Positions 18,672 through 27,264 of a stretch of DNA of 64,000 nucleotides are shown piece by piece (within the stretch, counting starts at the first letter, position 1; each line of letters opens with the position of its first letter). The DNA lies in contig NZ_JARKMZ010000002.1 in NCBI RefSeq assembly GCF_029360775.1, positions 1 through 64,000 on the forward strand. Reading direction: 5' to 3'. Source of the DNA: Daejeonella sp. H1SJ63 (lineage in GTDB: Bacteria; Bacteroidota; Bacteroidia; Sphingobacteriales; Sphingobacteriaceae). Made by a program: the position numbers and the translations under genes. The notes beneath the pieces are model-generated. The model saw only the letters and a list, made by a program, of their open reading frames with translations. It had not been told where the DNA came from and did no database searches.

Positions 18672-19727
18672 ATGAATAAATCTACTTATGCCAGGTTTGA
18701 AGGTTCCGGAAATAAATTGGAATTAATGCAGGATGAATTACCTGAATTAAAAGAGGGCGAGATTTTAGTAAAAAATACTTTTACAACACTTTGCAGAAGT
18801 GATCTGTATACCTATCAGGGGATCAGAAAAGAAAAGACTCCTACAATTCTTGGGCATGAAATAACAGGATATATTGTAGCCTTTGGCCCCGATTGTCCAA
18901 AGTTCGACAACAGAGGTGAAAAGCTGAAGCCAGGAGACCGGATCACATGGGCAATCTATGCCAGCGATCCTGAAGACCCAAATTCAAGAAAGGGCTTTCC
19001 TCAAAAGGCAAAAAATATTTTTAAATACGGACACGAACAGATAACCGGAGAAAGTAATTTTCATGGCGGCTTATCTCAGTTTACTATAATCAGGAAGCAT
19101 ACCCCAATTGTAATCTTAAAAAAAATAGTTTCAGATCAGGTTGCAGCCTTAATTAATTGCTCTGTTGCTACCATGGCTGCAACAGTCCGCTTAGCCGGCG
19201 ATTTGAGAGATAAGCATGTTTTAATTTGTGGCGCGGGAATGTTAGGGATTATTGGTAGCGCAATGGCATCTACATCTTCAGCAAAGACTGTTTCCTCACT
19301 TGACATCGATAATAACAGGCTAAAGATTTCAAAATTATTCGGTTCAAAGTATACAGGGAATAATGTTAATGAGTTTAAAAGAAAGTTTGACATTATTATA
19401 GAAACAAGCGGTGTTCCCGAAGTGATGACTGATACGCTTCAGCAGCTTGAAATTGGAGGGGTGGCAGTTTGGGTTGGAGCAGTTTTTCCGCAAAATGATC
19501 TTAAAATAAATGCTGAGTTTATCGTCAGAAATCTGATTACCATAAAAGGTCTGCACAATTACAATGATTTTGATTTAATATCAGCAGTTGATTTTATTGA
19601 AAAAAATATTGATGTTTTTGATTTCAGAAAGCTTATAACTGCCGACTTCGATTTACAAAACGTCAATCAGGCTTTTGATTTTGCCGTCAATCAAAAGCCA
19701 TATCGGGTAGGTGTTTTTATACCCTGA
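18672..19727 (+). CDS. Phosphonate-associated alcohol dehydrogenase (HpnZ-like)
   Basis: Medium-chain dehydrogenase of 351 aa. The GroES-like domain has the catalytic-zinc Cys in TLCRSDLYTYQG and the GHE motif (about 63-65). The Rossmann domain has CGAGMLGIIG near residue 180. The GLPQKA..KYGHE stretch (here KGFPQKAKNIFKYGHE) resembles TIGR03366 dehydrogenases found in phosphonate operons. The four cysteines that normally bind structural zinc in that lobe (about 95-115) are absent, the region being YASDPEDPNSRKG. It heads a five-gene cluster. It probably oxidises an alcohol or hydroxyphosphonate intermediate with NAD(P); the substrate is unknown. Confidence 0.8.
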   Translation: MNKSTYARFEGSGNKLELMQDELPELKEGEILVKNTFTTLCRSDLYTYQGIRKEKTPTILGHEITGYIVAFGPDCPKFDNRGEKLKPGDRITWAIYASDPEDPNSRKGFPQKAKNIFKYGHEQITGESNFHGGLSQFTIIRKHTPIVILKKIVSDQVAALINCSVATMAATVRLAGDLRDKHVLICGAGMLGIIGSAMASTSSAKTVSSLDIDNNRLKISKLFGSKYTGNNVNEFKRKFDIIIETSGVPEVMTDTLQQLEIGGVAVWVGAVFPQNDLKINAEFIVRNLITIKGLHNYNDFDLISAVDFIEKNIDVFDFRKLITADFDLQNVNQAFDFAVNQKPYRVGVFIP

Positions 19728-19772
19728 AATTTCTGATTTGATCACATTCCCCCCATTAGATTTAGAGAATTT

Positions 19773-21053
19773 ATGAAAGTATTGCAGAATAAGATTAGCA
19801 GGGAGGATTTTAATTTTTTAGTAACAGCATCTTTCGCAGCATTTATTACCTATTTGAGTATGTATGCTTTCAGAAAGCCGTTCACGGCAGCCACTTTTGA
19901 TCAATTGTCCCTCTGGGGAGTTAATTATAAAATTTTGTTAATTATCTCCCAGCTGGTAGGATATACCTTATCAAAATATATTGGGATTAAAATAATTGCT
20001 GAATTAAAGCAGGAAAACAGGACAAAGACATTAATTTATCTGATGTTATTTGCCTGGATTTCTTTGTTCCTGTTTGCTATAATACCATATCCATTTAATT
20101 TCCCCTTTATGTTTTTAAACGGACTGCCATTGGGGATGATCTGGGGAGTAGTCTTTAGCTATCTTGAGGGAAGAAGATTTACCGAACTGTTGGGTGCTGT
20201 AATGGCTTCGAGTTTTATTGTTGCTTCAGGATTGGTTAAAGGCGTCGGAAGATTTTTGATAGATCAATGGGCTGTGTCTGAATTGTGGATGCCATTTTTT
20301 ACCGGCCTGATTTTTTTACCGGCACTTATATTCGGGGCTAAACTTTTACACAGATTGCCCCCTCCAGGTAAGGAGGATATCATATTGCGCACCGAAAGAG
20401 TACCAATGAATTATACCGACAGGAAACTGTTCTTTCAACGTTTTATGCCCGGTATCATTTTCTCAGTATTGATTTATGTGGGGCTCACTATTTTCAGAGA
20501 TCTGAGGGATAATTTTGCTATTGAGTTCTGGACCGGATATGGATATTCAAATACGCCGGCTTTATTGATTTTTTCTGAAATTCCGATTGCAATTGTTGTA
20601 TTGATAATAATTGCATTAATGATTTTTATCAAAGACAATAAATATGCCTTCTTCATAAACCTTACTGTCAACCTGTTCAGCGGCATATTTTTATTGGTAA
20701 TTACGGTATTGTTAATGCTCAATAAATTTGATCCCGTATACTGGATGATTCTGGCAGGATTTGCAATGTATTTACCCTATATTATTTTTCATACTGTTTA
20801 TTTTGAACGTTGGATAGCTTATTTTAAAATCAAAAGTAATATTGGTTTTCTGATGTATATTTCTGATGCGGCAGGCTATTTAGGAAGTACTTTGATTTTA
20901 TTGTTTAAAAATTTTAATCCGTATCAGATCAGCTGGATAGATTTCTTTAAAATAAGCGGATTAATTACTTCTCTTCTGATAATCATATTGTCGTTACTAA
21001 CCTTTTTCTATTTTAAAAAACAACATCTCAAATTTTATAATAATGTATTATGA
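19773..21053 (+). CDS. DUF5690 MFS-like membrane transporter
   Basis: A 426-aa integral membrane protein with about 12 hydrophobic helices. The N-terminal YLSMYAFRKPFTAATF segment recalls the first helix and arginine-bearing loop of organophosphate:phosphate antiporters (GlpT/UhpT), and the whole fits the DUF5690 family common in Bacteroidota. It overlaps the next gene by 4 nt (ATGA), so it is in the same operon. Importing a phosphonate through the inner membrane is the natural inference but is not proven by sequence. Confidence 0.8.
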   Translation: MKVLQNKISREDFNFLVTASFAAFITYLSMYAFRKPFTAATFDQLSLWGVNYKILLIISQLVGYTLSKYIGIKIIAELKQENRTKTLIYLMLFAWISLFLFAIIPYPFNFPFMFLNGLPLGMIWGVVFSYLEGRRFTELLGAVMASSFIVASGLVKGVGRFLIDQWAVSELWMPFFTGLIFLPALIFGAKLLHRLPPPGKEDIILRTERVPMNYTDRKLFFQRFMPGIIFSVLIYVGLTIFRDLRDNFAIEFWTGYGYSNTPALLIFSEIPIAIVVLIIIALMIFIKDNKYAFFINLTVNLFSGIFLLVITVLLMLNKFDPVYWMILAGFAMYLPYIIFHTVYFERWIAYFKIKSNIGFLMYISDAAGYLGSTLILLFKNFNPYQISWIDFFKISGLITSLLIIILSLLTFFYFKKQHLKFYNNVL

Positions 21054-22177
21054 ACAACAGATCAGCAATTATAGTTGGAGCCGGAATTTTAGGTATGGCA
21101 ACTGCAAGAGCTCTGGCTTTAAAAGGGTTTAAGGTTAAGGTAATTGAAAGGTCTCAATTCTCAATTGGAGCATCCATTAGAAATTTTGGAATGCTCTGGC
21201 CAATTGGTCAACCTGATGGCCAACTCTATGAAAGGGCAATCAGATCCAGAGAAATCTGGAAGGAATATTTAAATGCTGTTTCCATTCCATTTAATTCATG
21301 CGGAAGTTTGCACTTAGCTTACTCTAAGGAGGAATGGGATGTTTTAGAAGAGCTGTCTGATATTTTCAGGGAAAGCGGAAGACCGGTCAACCTTATCAGT
21401 CCTGAGCAGATTGGCGATAAATTTGATGGGATAAATCAGACTGATCTAAAAGGAGGTTTATTTAGTAATGATGAAGTTATTGTCGATCCCAGAGAAGGTA
21501 TCCGTAATCTGCCCCTGTATTTGTCTCAGAATTATGGAGTTGAATTTATCTGGGGTACCGCAATTTCAAGAGTGGATTCAGGATCTGTTTATTCAGGATC
21601 AAAAAGATTTGATGCAGATCTGATTTTTATTTGTTCAGGAGCAGATTTTGAAGTGCTTTATCCGGAAGTTTTTAAACAACAGCAAATTACAAAATGCAAA
21701 TTGCAGATGATGCGCTTTGTTTCAGATAAGCCCAATTATAAATTAGGAACTTCAATCTGCGGCGGCTTATCTCTGTTGCATTATAAAAGTTTCACAGCAT
21801 CAAAAGCACTTGATAAGTTAAAGGTTAAGCTACATGACGAATTACCTGAATACATAAAATGGGGTATTCATGTAATGGTCTCGCAAAATATGCAGGGAGA
21901 GTTAACGGTAGGCGACTCTCACGAATATGGATTAGATTTTGATCCGTTCGACAAACATTATATAAATCAATTGATTATGGACTATTTAAAGAACTTAATA
22001 AAAATTGATCAGTGGAAATTAATTGAAACCTGGAATGGTATTTATCCAAAAATGACCAATGGTAAAACAGAGCTGCATCTTGAAGCAGATAAGGGCGTTC
22101 ATATTGTAAATGGAATTGGAGGAAACGGAATGACTTTATCCTTTGGTTTTGCAGAAGAAATTATAAATAAAATTTAA
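21050..22177 (+). CDS. TIGR03364-type FAD-dependent oxidoreductase
   Basis: DAO-fold flavoenzyme of 375 aa. The FAD motif is IIVGAGILGMATARALA (about 7-23), then SIGASIRNFGMLWPIGQP, a block characteristic of the TIGR03364 group that occurs in phosphonate-catabolism operons. The C-terminal GIGGNGMTLSFGFAEE closes the FAD site. Members of this group have been linked to oxidation of aminoethylphosphonate or its N-methyl form; which substrate applies here is open. It overlaps the transporter by 4 nt and precedes the HD oxygenase by 4 nt. Confidence 0.85.
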   Translation: MNNRSAIIVGAGILGMATARALALKGFKVKVIERSQFSIGASIRNFGMLWPIGQPDGQLYERAIRSREIWKEYLNAVSIPFNSCGSLHLAYSKEEWDVLEELSDIFRESGRPVNLISPEQIGDKFDGINQTDLKGGLFSNDEVIVDPREGIRNLPLYLSQNYGVEFIWGTAISRVDSGSVYSGSKRFDADLIFICSGADFEVLYPEVFKQQQITKCKLQMMRFVSDKPNYKLGTSICGGLSLLHYKSFTASKALDKLKVKLHDELPEYIKWGIHVMVSQNMQGELTVGDSHEYGLDFDPFDKHYINQLIMDYLKNLIKIDQWKLIETWNGIYPKMTNGKTELHLEADKGVHIVNGIGGNGMTLSFGFAEEIINKI

Positions 22178-22181
22178 AATT

Positions 22182-22733
22182 ATGGTACATCCGGCAATAC
22201 AGCAGATTATTCAATTGTTTGAGAGCAAAGGCGATTCTATGTATGGAGGTGAAGCTGTAACTCAATTAGAGCATGCACTTCAGGCGGCTTATCTGGCAAA
22301 ATTAGAGCATGCGAATGATAGCCTTATAGCGGCCTCTTTATTACATGATATCGGGCATTTGCTGCATGATTTACCAGAAATGGCAAGTGAAGATGGAATA
22401 GATGACATTCATGAGGAATTAGCTGCAAATTTTTTGACCAGATATTTTACCGATGAGGTAGTTGAGCCCGTAAAGTTACATGTACAGGCAAAGCGATATT
22501 TATGTGCAACTGAAGAGGGTTATTATGAGCGTTTGTCACAACCCTCAAAAACCAGCCTTGAATTTCAGGGAGGCATTATGAACGCCGCAGAAGTAGAGAG
22601 GTTTACTGCTAACCCTTATTTCAGCGATGCAATAGCTTTGAGAAAATGGGACGACTTAGCAAAAGACCCTGATTTTATTACCCCTGATTTATCTGATTTT
22701 ATATCCTCTTTAGAATTAACTTTAAAAAAATAG
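22182..22733 (+). CDS. PhnZ/TmpB-type HD-domain diiron oxygenase
   Basis: Member of the TIGR03276 'phosphonate operon HDIG' group, whose characterised members PhnZ and TmpB use a mixed-valence diiron centre to cleave the C-P bond of 1-hydroxy-2-aminoethylphosphonates. Ligands line up with PhnZ almost without gaps: H31, H55-D56, H77, H100 and the WDD near 157, with second-shell H59 and K104. The lid pair Tyr21 and Glu24 in Y-G-G-E-A-V-T-Q-L-E-H is also kept. The length of 183 aa is normal. No 2-oxoglutarate hydroxylase partner (PhnY/TmpA) lies nearby. A signalling HD phosphodiesterase is unlikely given the lid residues. Confidence 0.86.
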   Translation: MVHPAIQQIIQLFESKGDSMYGGEAVTQLEHALQAAYLAKLEHANDSLIAASLLHDIGHLLHDLPEMASEDGIDDIHEELAANFLTRYFTDEVVEPVKLHVQAKRYLCATEEGYYERLSQPSKTSLEFQGGIMNAAEVERFTANPYFSDAIALRKWDDLAKDPDFITPDLSDFISSLELTLKK

Positions 22734-22734
22734 T

Positions 22735-23427
22735 ATGAGCGTATTAATGGTTGTATTTGATATGGCTGGAACCACTGTCGACGAAGACAATGTGGTGTAT
22801 AAAACATTGCAGGACGCAATCGTACATTATTCTTTCCCTGTAACCTTAGCCCAGGTATTGGAATTCGGGGCCGGTAAAGAAAAGTTACAGGCCATTATTG
22901 ATATTTTGGAAAATACCGGTTATGCAGTCAATTCTGAAAATATCGATTTGATTTTTGCTTATTTCAATGAAAGACTGGCTAAAAATTATGAAACCCTGAA
23001 TGTTAAACCTCTCCCTGATGTTGAACGTACATTTAAAGAGTTGAAGGAAAGAAATGTAAAAGTTGTTCTGAATACCGGGTATAATCGTAAAACTGCAGAA
23101 TCGTTAATCGTAAAACTTGGCTGGAAAATGTTTGATCAATTTGATCTTTTAATTACTGCCTCCGATGTTAAGAATAACAGACCCCAGCCCGATATGATTC
23201 TTTTAGCTATGTCAAAGTTGAGCATTTCTGACCCTAAAAAAGTCATTAAAATTGGCGACTCTACGGTTGATATCCGGGAAGGGCAAAATGCAGAATGTTT
23301 ATTAAGTGTAGGAATTACTACAGGTGCGCATACCCATGAGCAATTAAGTGAGGCTCATCCTGATTATATTATTGATAATATCTATGAGCTGATCGGAATT
23401 ATTGATTCGCGAGGCCTGATCGGATAA
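22735..23427 (+). CDS. Phosphonatase-like HAD hydrolase (TIGR03351 type)
   Basis: HAD hydrolase of 230 aa related to phosphonoacetaldehyde hydrolase PhnX. HAD motif I is FDMAGTT (8-14; nucleophile Asp9, with Ala-Gly-Thr-Thr as in PhnX). Motif II is the LNTGY region, motif III contains the Lys of NRPQPDM, and motif IV is IGDSTVDI. In the cap, GAGK48 aligns by eye with the MGLLK segment that supplies the Schiff-base lysine of PhnX. It starts 1 nt after the oxygenase stop. Likely product: phosphate plus an aldehyde. A plain phosphatase is the alternative. Confidence 0.83.
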   Translation: MSVLMVVFDMAGTTVDEDNVVYKTLQDAIVHYSFPVTLAQVLEFGAGKEKLQAIIDILENTGYAVNSENIDLIFAYFNERLAKNYETLNVKPLPDVERTFKELKERNVKVVLNTGYNRKTAESLIVKLGWKMFDQFDLLITASDVKNNRPQPDMILLAMSKLSISDPKKVIKIGDSTVDIREGQNAECLLSVGITTGAHTHEQLSEAHPDYIIDNIYELIGIIDSRGLIG

Positions 23428-23679
23428 CTGTTCAGGAAAGCTGAGCCATTTTGCTGATCAAGTATCAGGACTTTATTCTCTGCTGATCTGAGAAGATATC
23501 ATTCCATGACTGCCTGATTTATAACAATTTGCTGTTATTAAGTTAATAATCGGATAACATGTACTCTGTACTTTAGATTGTACTAATTTGATAAAAATTG
23601 AATCAACTTAATTCATTATTATCCGATCTGCTGTTCAGCATATTCTTTGTTCGTTTTTCCTCAATCTTCAGGCATTAGA

Positions 23680-24537
23680 ATGATAAAAGAGAAGAGGCAG
23701 GTAGATTTGATCGTAATCTCAGATGTACATCTTGGCACCTATGGCTGCAGGGCAAAAGAGCTCTTACACTATTTAAAGTCGGTAAAACCCAAAACAATTG
23801 TATTGAATGGTGATATCATAGATATATGGCAGTTCAGTAAAAATTACTGGCCAAAATCTCACATGAAAGTCATCAAGTATTTAATGAACTGCCTGAGTAA
23901 GGGTGTTAAAGTTTATTACATAACCGGCAATCATGATGAAATGCTGAGAAAGTTTGAAGGGTTTAAAATGGGCTCATTTCAGATTGTAAATAAGGTTGTT
24001 TTTGAACTTGAGAATAATGAAAAAGCCTGGATCTTTCACGGAGATGTTTTTGATGTAACCATGCAGCATTCTAAGTGGCTGGCTAAAATGGGAGCAATTG
24101 GCTATGATTCACTGATTGTAATTAATAGTATTGCGAACTGGGTTTCGGAGAAAGTGTTCAATAAGGGCAAAATGTCATTTTCCAAAAAAATCAAGAACAG
24201 TGTGAAGGGTGCTGTCAAATTCATTAATAACTTTGAAGAGACAGCTGCAGATATTGGTATCAGCAATCAATATCAGTATGTTGTTTGCGGACATATCCAT
24301 CATCCCGAAATGCGCAGAATTGAACAGGAACATGGTAGTATTATGTATTTAAACTCCGGCGACTGGATTGAAAATCTTTCTGCGCTCGAATATCATAAAG
24401 GTGCATGGAGTCTGTTTCGATTCAGTGATCTTGAGAGAGCTGCAATGTTGAATGTGCCTGAAGATGAAACTGATGAAATGAATATCAGGCAATTGTTTAA
24501 TCAAATGCTTGCCGAGTTCAATCTAAGAAGTTCATGA
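23680..24537 (+). CDS. LpxH-related metallophosphoesterase
   Basis: Calcineurin-fold hydrolase of 285 aa from this start. Motifs: SDVHLG (D15, H17), NGDIIDIW, TGNHDE, FHGDVFD and CGHIHHPE, matching the distant UDP-2,3-diacylglucosamine diphosphatase-like family. An in-frame TTT-rich extension to 23647 has no conserved residues, so the ATG at 23680 is chosen. It overlaps the glycosyltransferase gene by 4 nt and leads a three-gene operon. A glycolipid pyrophosphatase is plausible; true LpxH activity is uncertain because a closer LpxH is at 7738. Confidence 0.8.
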   Translation: MIKEKRQVDLIVISDVHLGTYGCRAKELLHYLKSVKPKTIVLNGDIIDIWQFSKNYWPKSHMKVIKYLMNCLSKGVKVYYITGNHDEMLRKFEGFKMGSFQIVNKVVFELENNEKAWIFHGDVFDVTMQHSKWLAKMGAIGYDSLIVINSIANWVSEKVFNKGKMSFSKKIKNSVKGAVKFINNFEETAADIGISNQYQYVVCGHIHHPEMRRIEQEHGSIMYLNSGDWIENLSALEYHKGAWSLFRFSDLERAAMLNVPEDETDEMNIRQLFNQMLAEFNLRSS

Positions 24538-25628
24538 AGATATTATATGCCATTCAGGGGACGGGAAATGGGCACGTAACCCGTGCAAGGGAGATAGTGC
24601 CTTTACTAAAGAAAGATCATGAGGTGGATATTCTGATCAGCGGTATTCAGGCTGATGTTGAATTACCATTTGAAGTTAATTATCGTTTTCATGGGTTAAG
24701 CTTCATTTTTGGAAAGAAGGGTAATGTTGATATCCCTGAAACCTATAAAAAATCCCGTTTAAGACAATTGGTGAGGGACATAAAATCGCTTCCTGTTAAC
24801 AAGTATGATCTTGTGATCAATGATTTTGAGCCGGTATCTGCCTGGGCATGTTATTTTGCCGGAAAATCATGTGTTTCAGTAAGTCATCAGGCTGCGGTAA
24901 TAAATAAGAAATCTCCAAAATCTCCTAAAATTGACCCTCTTGGGAAAGCCATTTTGCGTTCTTATGCACCGGCAATAAGTCAGTATGGATTTCATTTTCA
25001 GCAATACGATAAAAATATATTCACGCCGGTAATACGAAAAGAGGTAAGACGTAAAAAACCGGTTAATAAGGGACATTATACAGTTTATTTGCCTTCATAC
25101 GATGATGGACGGATTGTTAAGGTATTGTCTATGATCCCAAATGTTGAATGGCAGGTATTTTCTAAGCATAATAAAGAACCTTTCCGGAAGGATAACATCT
25201 GGATCAGGCCAATCAATAATGATGAATTTATTGAAAGTATGGTTACTGCCGATGGTGTTTTTTGTGGTGCCGGTTTTGAGACTCCTGCAGAGGCACTATT
25301 TCTGAAGAAGAAATTAATGGTAATTCCAATGAAAGGTCAGTATGAACAGCAATGTAATGCTGCTGCATTAAAGGATCTGGGGGTGCCAGTCATAAAGAGC
25401 TTAAAGAAAAAGCATATCTCAAAAATATCAGAATGGGTATCAGATGGTAAAATTATTCCCGTAAATTACCCTGATAAAACAGCTGAAATTTTAGCTGATA
25501 TTATTGAAAAGGAATCGGCAATGGAATTTCACAAAAGCCTGTTGGGCATAAAGAAAATAGACTTCCGCCCAATTCGAAACAATTATTTTTTTAAAAAAAT
25601 TGAGAGGGTAACTTCGCGAATGTTCTGA
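24534..25628 (+). CDS. Glycosyltransferase, MJ1255/TIGR00661-like
   Basis: GT-B fold protein of 364 aa. The N-terminal domain opens with ILYAIQGTGNGHVTRA, the nucleotide-sugar transferase glycine loop of the MJ1255/VC2487 family. The C-terminal donor domain has FCGAGFETPAEAL and the PMKGQYEQQCNAAAL segment, comparable to the donor-binding loop of MurG-like enzymes. It has no membrane segment. It overlaps both neighbours (ATGA before, 1 nt after), so the three products are made together. The acceptor is unknown; the lipid-phosphatase neighbour favours a glycolipid. Confidence 0.82.
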   Translation: MKILYAIQGTGNGHVTRAREIVPLLKKDHEVDILISGIQADVELPFEVNYRFHGLSFIFGKKGNVDIPETYKKSRLRQLVRDIKSLPVNKYDLVINDFEPVSAWACYFAGKSCVSVSHQAAVINKKSPKSPKIDPLGKAILRSYAPAISQYGFHFQQYDKNIFTPVIRKEVRRKKPVNKGHYTVYLPSYDDGRIVKVLSMIPNVEWQVFSKHNKEPFRKDNIWIRPINNDEFIESMVTADGVFCGAGFETPAEALFLKKKLMVIPMKGQYEQQCNAAALKDLGVPVIKSLKKKHISKISEWVSDGKIIPVNYPDKTAEILADIIEKESAMEFHKSLLGIKKIDFRPIRNNYFFKKIERVTSRMF

Positions 25629-26965
25629 TGGTCAGACGTGCAGATTTTGATGAGAACTTTGTTTGGGGAGTGGCTGCATCTGCCTTTCAAACTGAAGGTT
25701 CGCCCATTGCCGATGGTAAAGGTTTGTCGATATGGGATGATTTTTCCAGGAAGAAGGGTAAAATATTTAAGGGTCATGCTGCCGATATCAGCAGCGACTT
25801 TTATAACCTGTATACCCGGGATATCGCATTGATGAAGTCAATGCATATTGATAACTTTCGATTTTCCCTGTCATGGTCAAGAATTTTCCCGCAAGGAAAC
25901 GGACTTCTTAATCCCAAAGGTGCCGATTTTTATGATCGTGTAATTGATCTTTGTCTTGAGATGGGCATCCGGCCATGGGTAACCCTGTATCACTGGGATT
26001 TGCCTTTGGCTCTGGAACATAAAAAAGGCTGGGTAAACCGGGATATAGTTGATCATTTTTCTGATTATACAGCCTATTGTATAAACCGCTATGGCGACCG
26101 GGTAAAGCACTGGATGATACTTAATGAACCCATGGTTTATACCGGAGCCGGCTATTTTTTGGGTATACATGCCCCCGGAAAGCGCGGAATGGATAATTTT
26201 TTACCGGCAATTCATCATTCTGCATTATCGCAGGCAAAAGGAATTAAAATTTCCAAAGAGTTGAGGAGCGACCTGGAGGTTGGAACTACTTTTTCATGTT
26301 CTGCTATTCATCCGCATACAAGCAGTGAGAAAGACATTAAAGCTGCCGCAAGAGTAAATGCTTTGGTTAACCGCATGTTTGTTGAGCCGCTTAACGGTTT
26401 AGGTTATCCGGTTGAAAGCCTTCCTTTTTTAAAGCGTATCGAAAAGTTCATGCTTCAGCATGATGAAAATGACTTATTTGCCCAGCCTGATTTTATAGGT
26501 ATTCAGAATTATACAAGGGAGGTTGTCAAACATTCTTATTTTACTCCCTATATCAATTCTACTTTGGTTCATGCAAAAAAAAGGGTGCCGGAAGTAACTG
26601 AGATGGATTGGGAAATTTACCCTCAGGCCATGCATGAAATGCTGCATGCTTTTTCGAGATATAATTTCAAGAAAATTTATGTGACTGAAAATGGCGCTGC
26701 CTTCCCTGATACTATTCATGAAGGAAAGATCTATGATGTAAAGCGGAAGAATTACCTGCAGTCGAATATCGCCGAAATCTTAAAAGCCAAAAATGAGGGG
26801 GTAAATGTTCAGGGATATTTTGTGTGGAGCCTGACTGATAATTTTGAGTGGGCAGAGGGATATCGTCCCCGGTTTGGACTTGTGCATGTAAATTACGAAA
26901 CGCAGAAAAGGACCATTAAAGAATCAGGTCATTGGTACAGTGATTTTTTGAAGCACAGGGTTTAA
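25628..26965 (+). CDS. Glycoside hydrolase family 1 beta-glycosidase
   Basis: Retaining beta-glycosidase of 445 aa with a TIM barrel. N-terminal signature FVWGVAASAFQTEG (11-24), acid/base Glu167 in LNEP, nucleophile Glu354 in VTENG, and the C-terminal SLTDNFEWAEGYRPRFGLV aglycone-binding block. There is no signal peptide, so it works in the cytoplasm. It starts on the last base of the glycosyltransferase stop codon. A glycosidase translationally coupled to a transferase is unusual and may mean turnover of the same glycoside. Substrate (glucoside, galactoside or glycolipid) is unknown. Confidence 0.94.
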   Translation: MVRRADFDENFVWGVAASAFQTEGSPIADGKGLSIWDDFSRKKGKIFKGHAADISSDFYNLYTRDIALMKSMHIDNFRFSLSWSRIFPQGNGLLNPKGADFYDRVIDLCLEMGIRPWVTLYHWDLPLALEHKKGWVNRDIVDHFSDYTAYCINRYGDRVKHWMILNEPMVYTGAGYFLGIHAPGKRGMDNFLPAIHHSALSQAKGIKISKELRSDLEVGTTFSCSAIHPHTSSEKDIKAAARVNALVNRMFVEPLNGLGYPVESLPFLKRIEKFMLQHDENDLFAQPDFIGIQNYTREVVKHSYFTPYINSTLVHAKKRVPEVTEMDWEIYPQAMHEMLHAFSRYNFKKIYVTENGAAFPDTIHEGKIYDVKRKNYLQSNIAEILKAKNEGVNVQGYFVWSLTDNFEWAEGYRPRFGLVHVNYETQKRTIKESGHWYSDFLKHRV

Positions 26966-27126
26966 TAATTATCCTTATCTCTCCACAGATTTTTGAGAAC
27001 AGGCAATTTGAGGAAGGTCAAACCTAAGGGGGCCGAAGATTAACTCAATTTTAAGACGGTAGTACTTTTATAATAAGTTTTAAGCCTGTTTGCAGTTAAG
27101 ATTGACATCATCTTTGCATAAATATT

Positions 27127-27167
27127 AAAAATAGCTCTTAACCTCTTGGTTGGAGCCATTTTTTTCT
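27127..27167 (+). terminator. Strong isolated hairpin in the spacer after GH1
   Basis: AAAAATAGCTC pairs with GAGCCATTTTT (one mismatch), and inside it AACC-TCTT-GGTT forms a second helix, followed by T residues. It sits 160 nt beyond the GH1 stop. It may end that operon or a small RNA. The rest of the 299-nt spacer shows nothing recognisable. Confidence 0.55.
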
Positions 27168-27264
27168 ACCCGGTTCTTTTTTTCTACAGTTTTAGTGCAG
27201 TACCTCTATGGATTTTCAAATAATGAGGAGTCTCCTGCTCATTGCTTAATTATTTATCAAATGG

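Noticed and set aside
22182-22733. Signalling HD-domain phosphodiesterase
   Set aside because: Tyr21/Glu24 lid residues and the phosphonate neighbours match the PhnZ/TmpB oxygenases.
23551-23630. ATCGGATAA ... TTATCCGAT inverted repeat before the phosphatase operon
   Set aside because: Only 9 bp with a loop of about 65 nt in an AT-rich spacer; likely chance.
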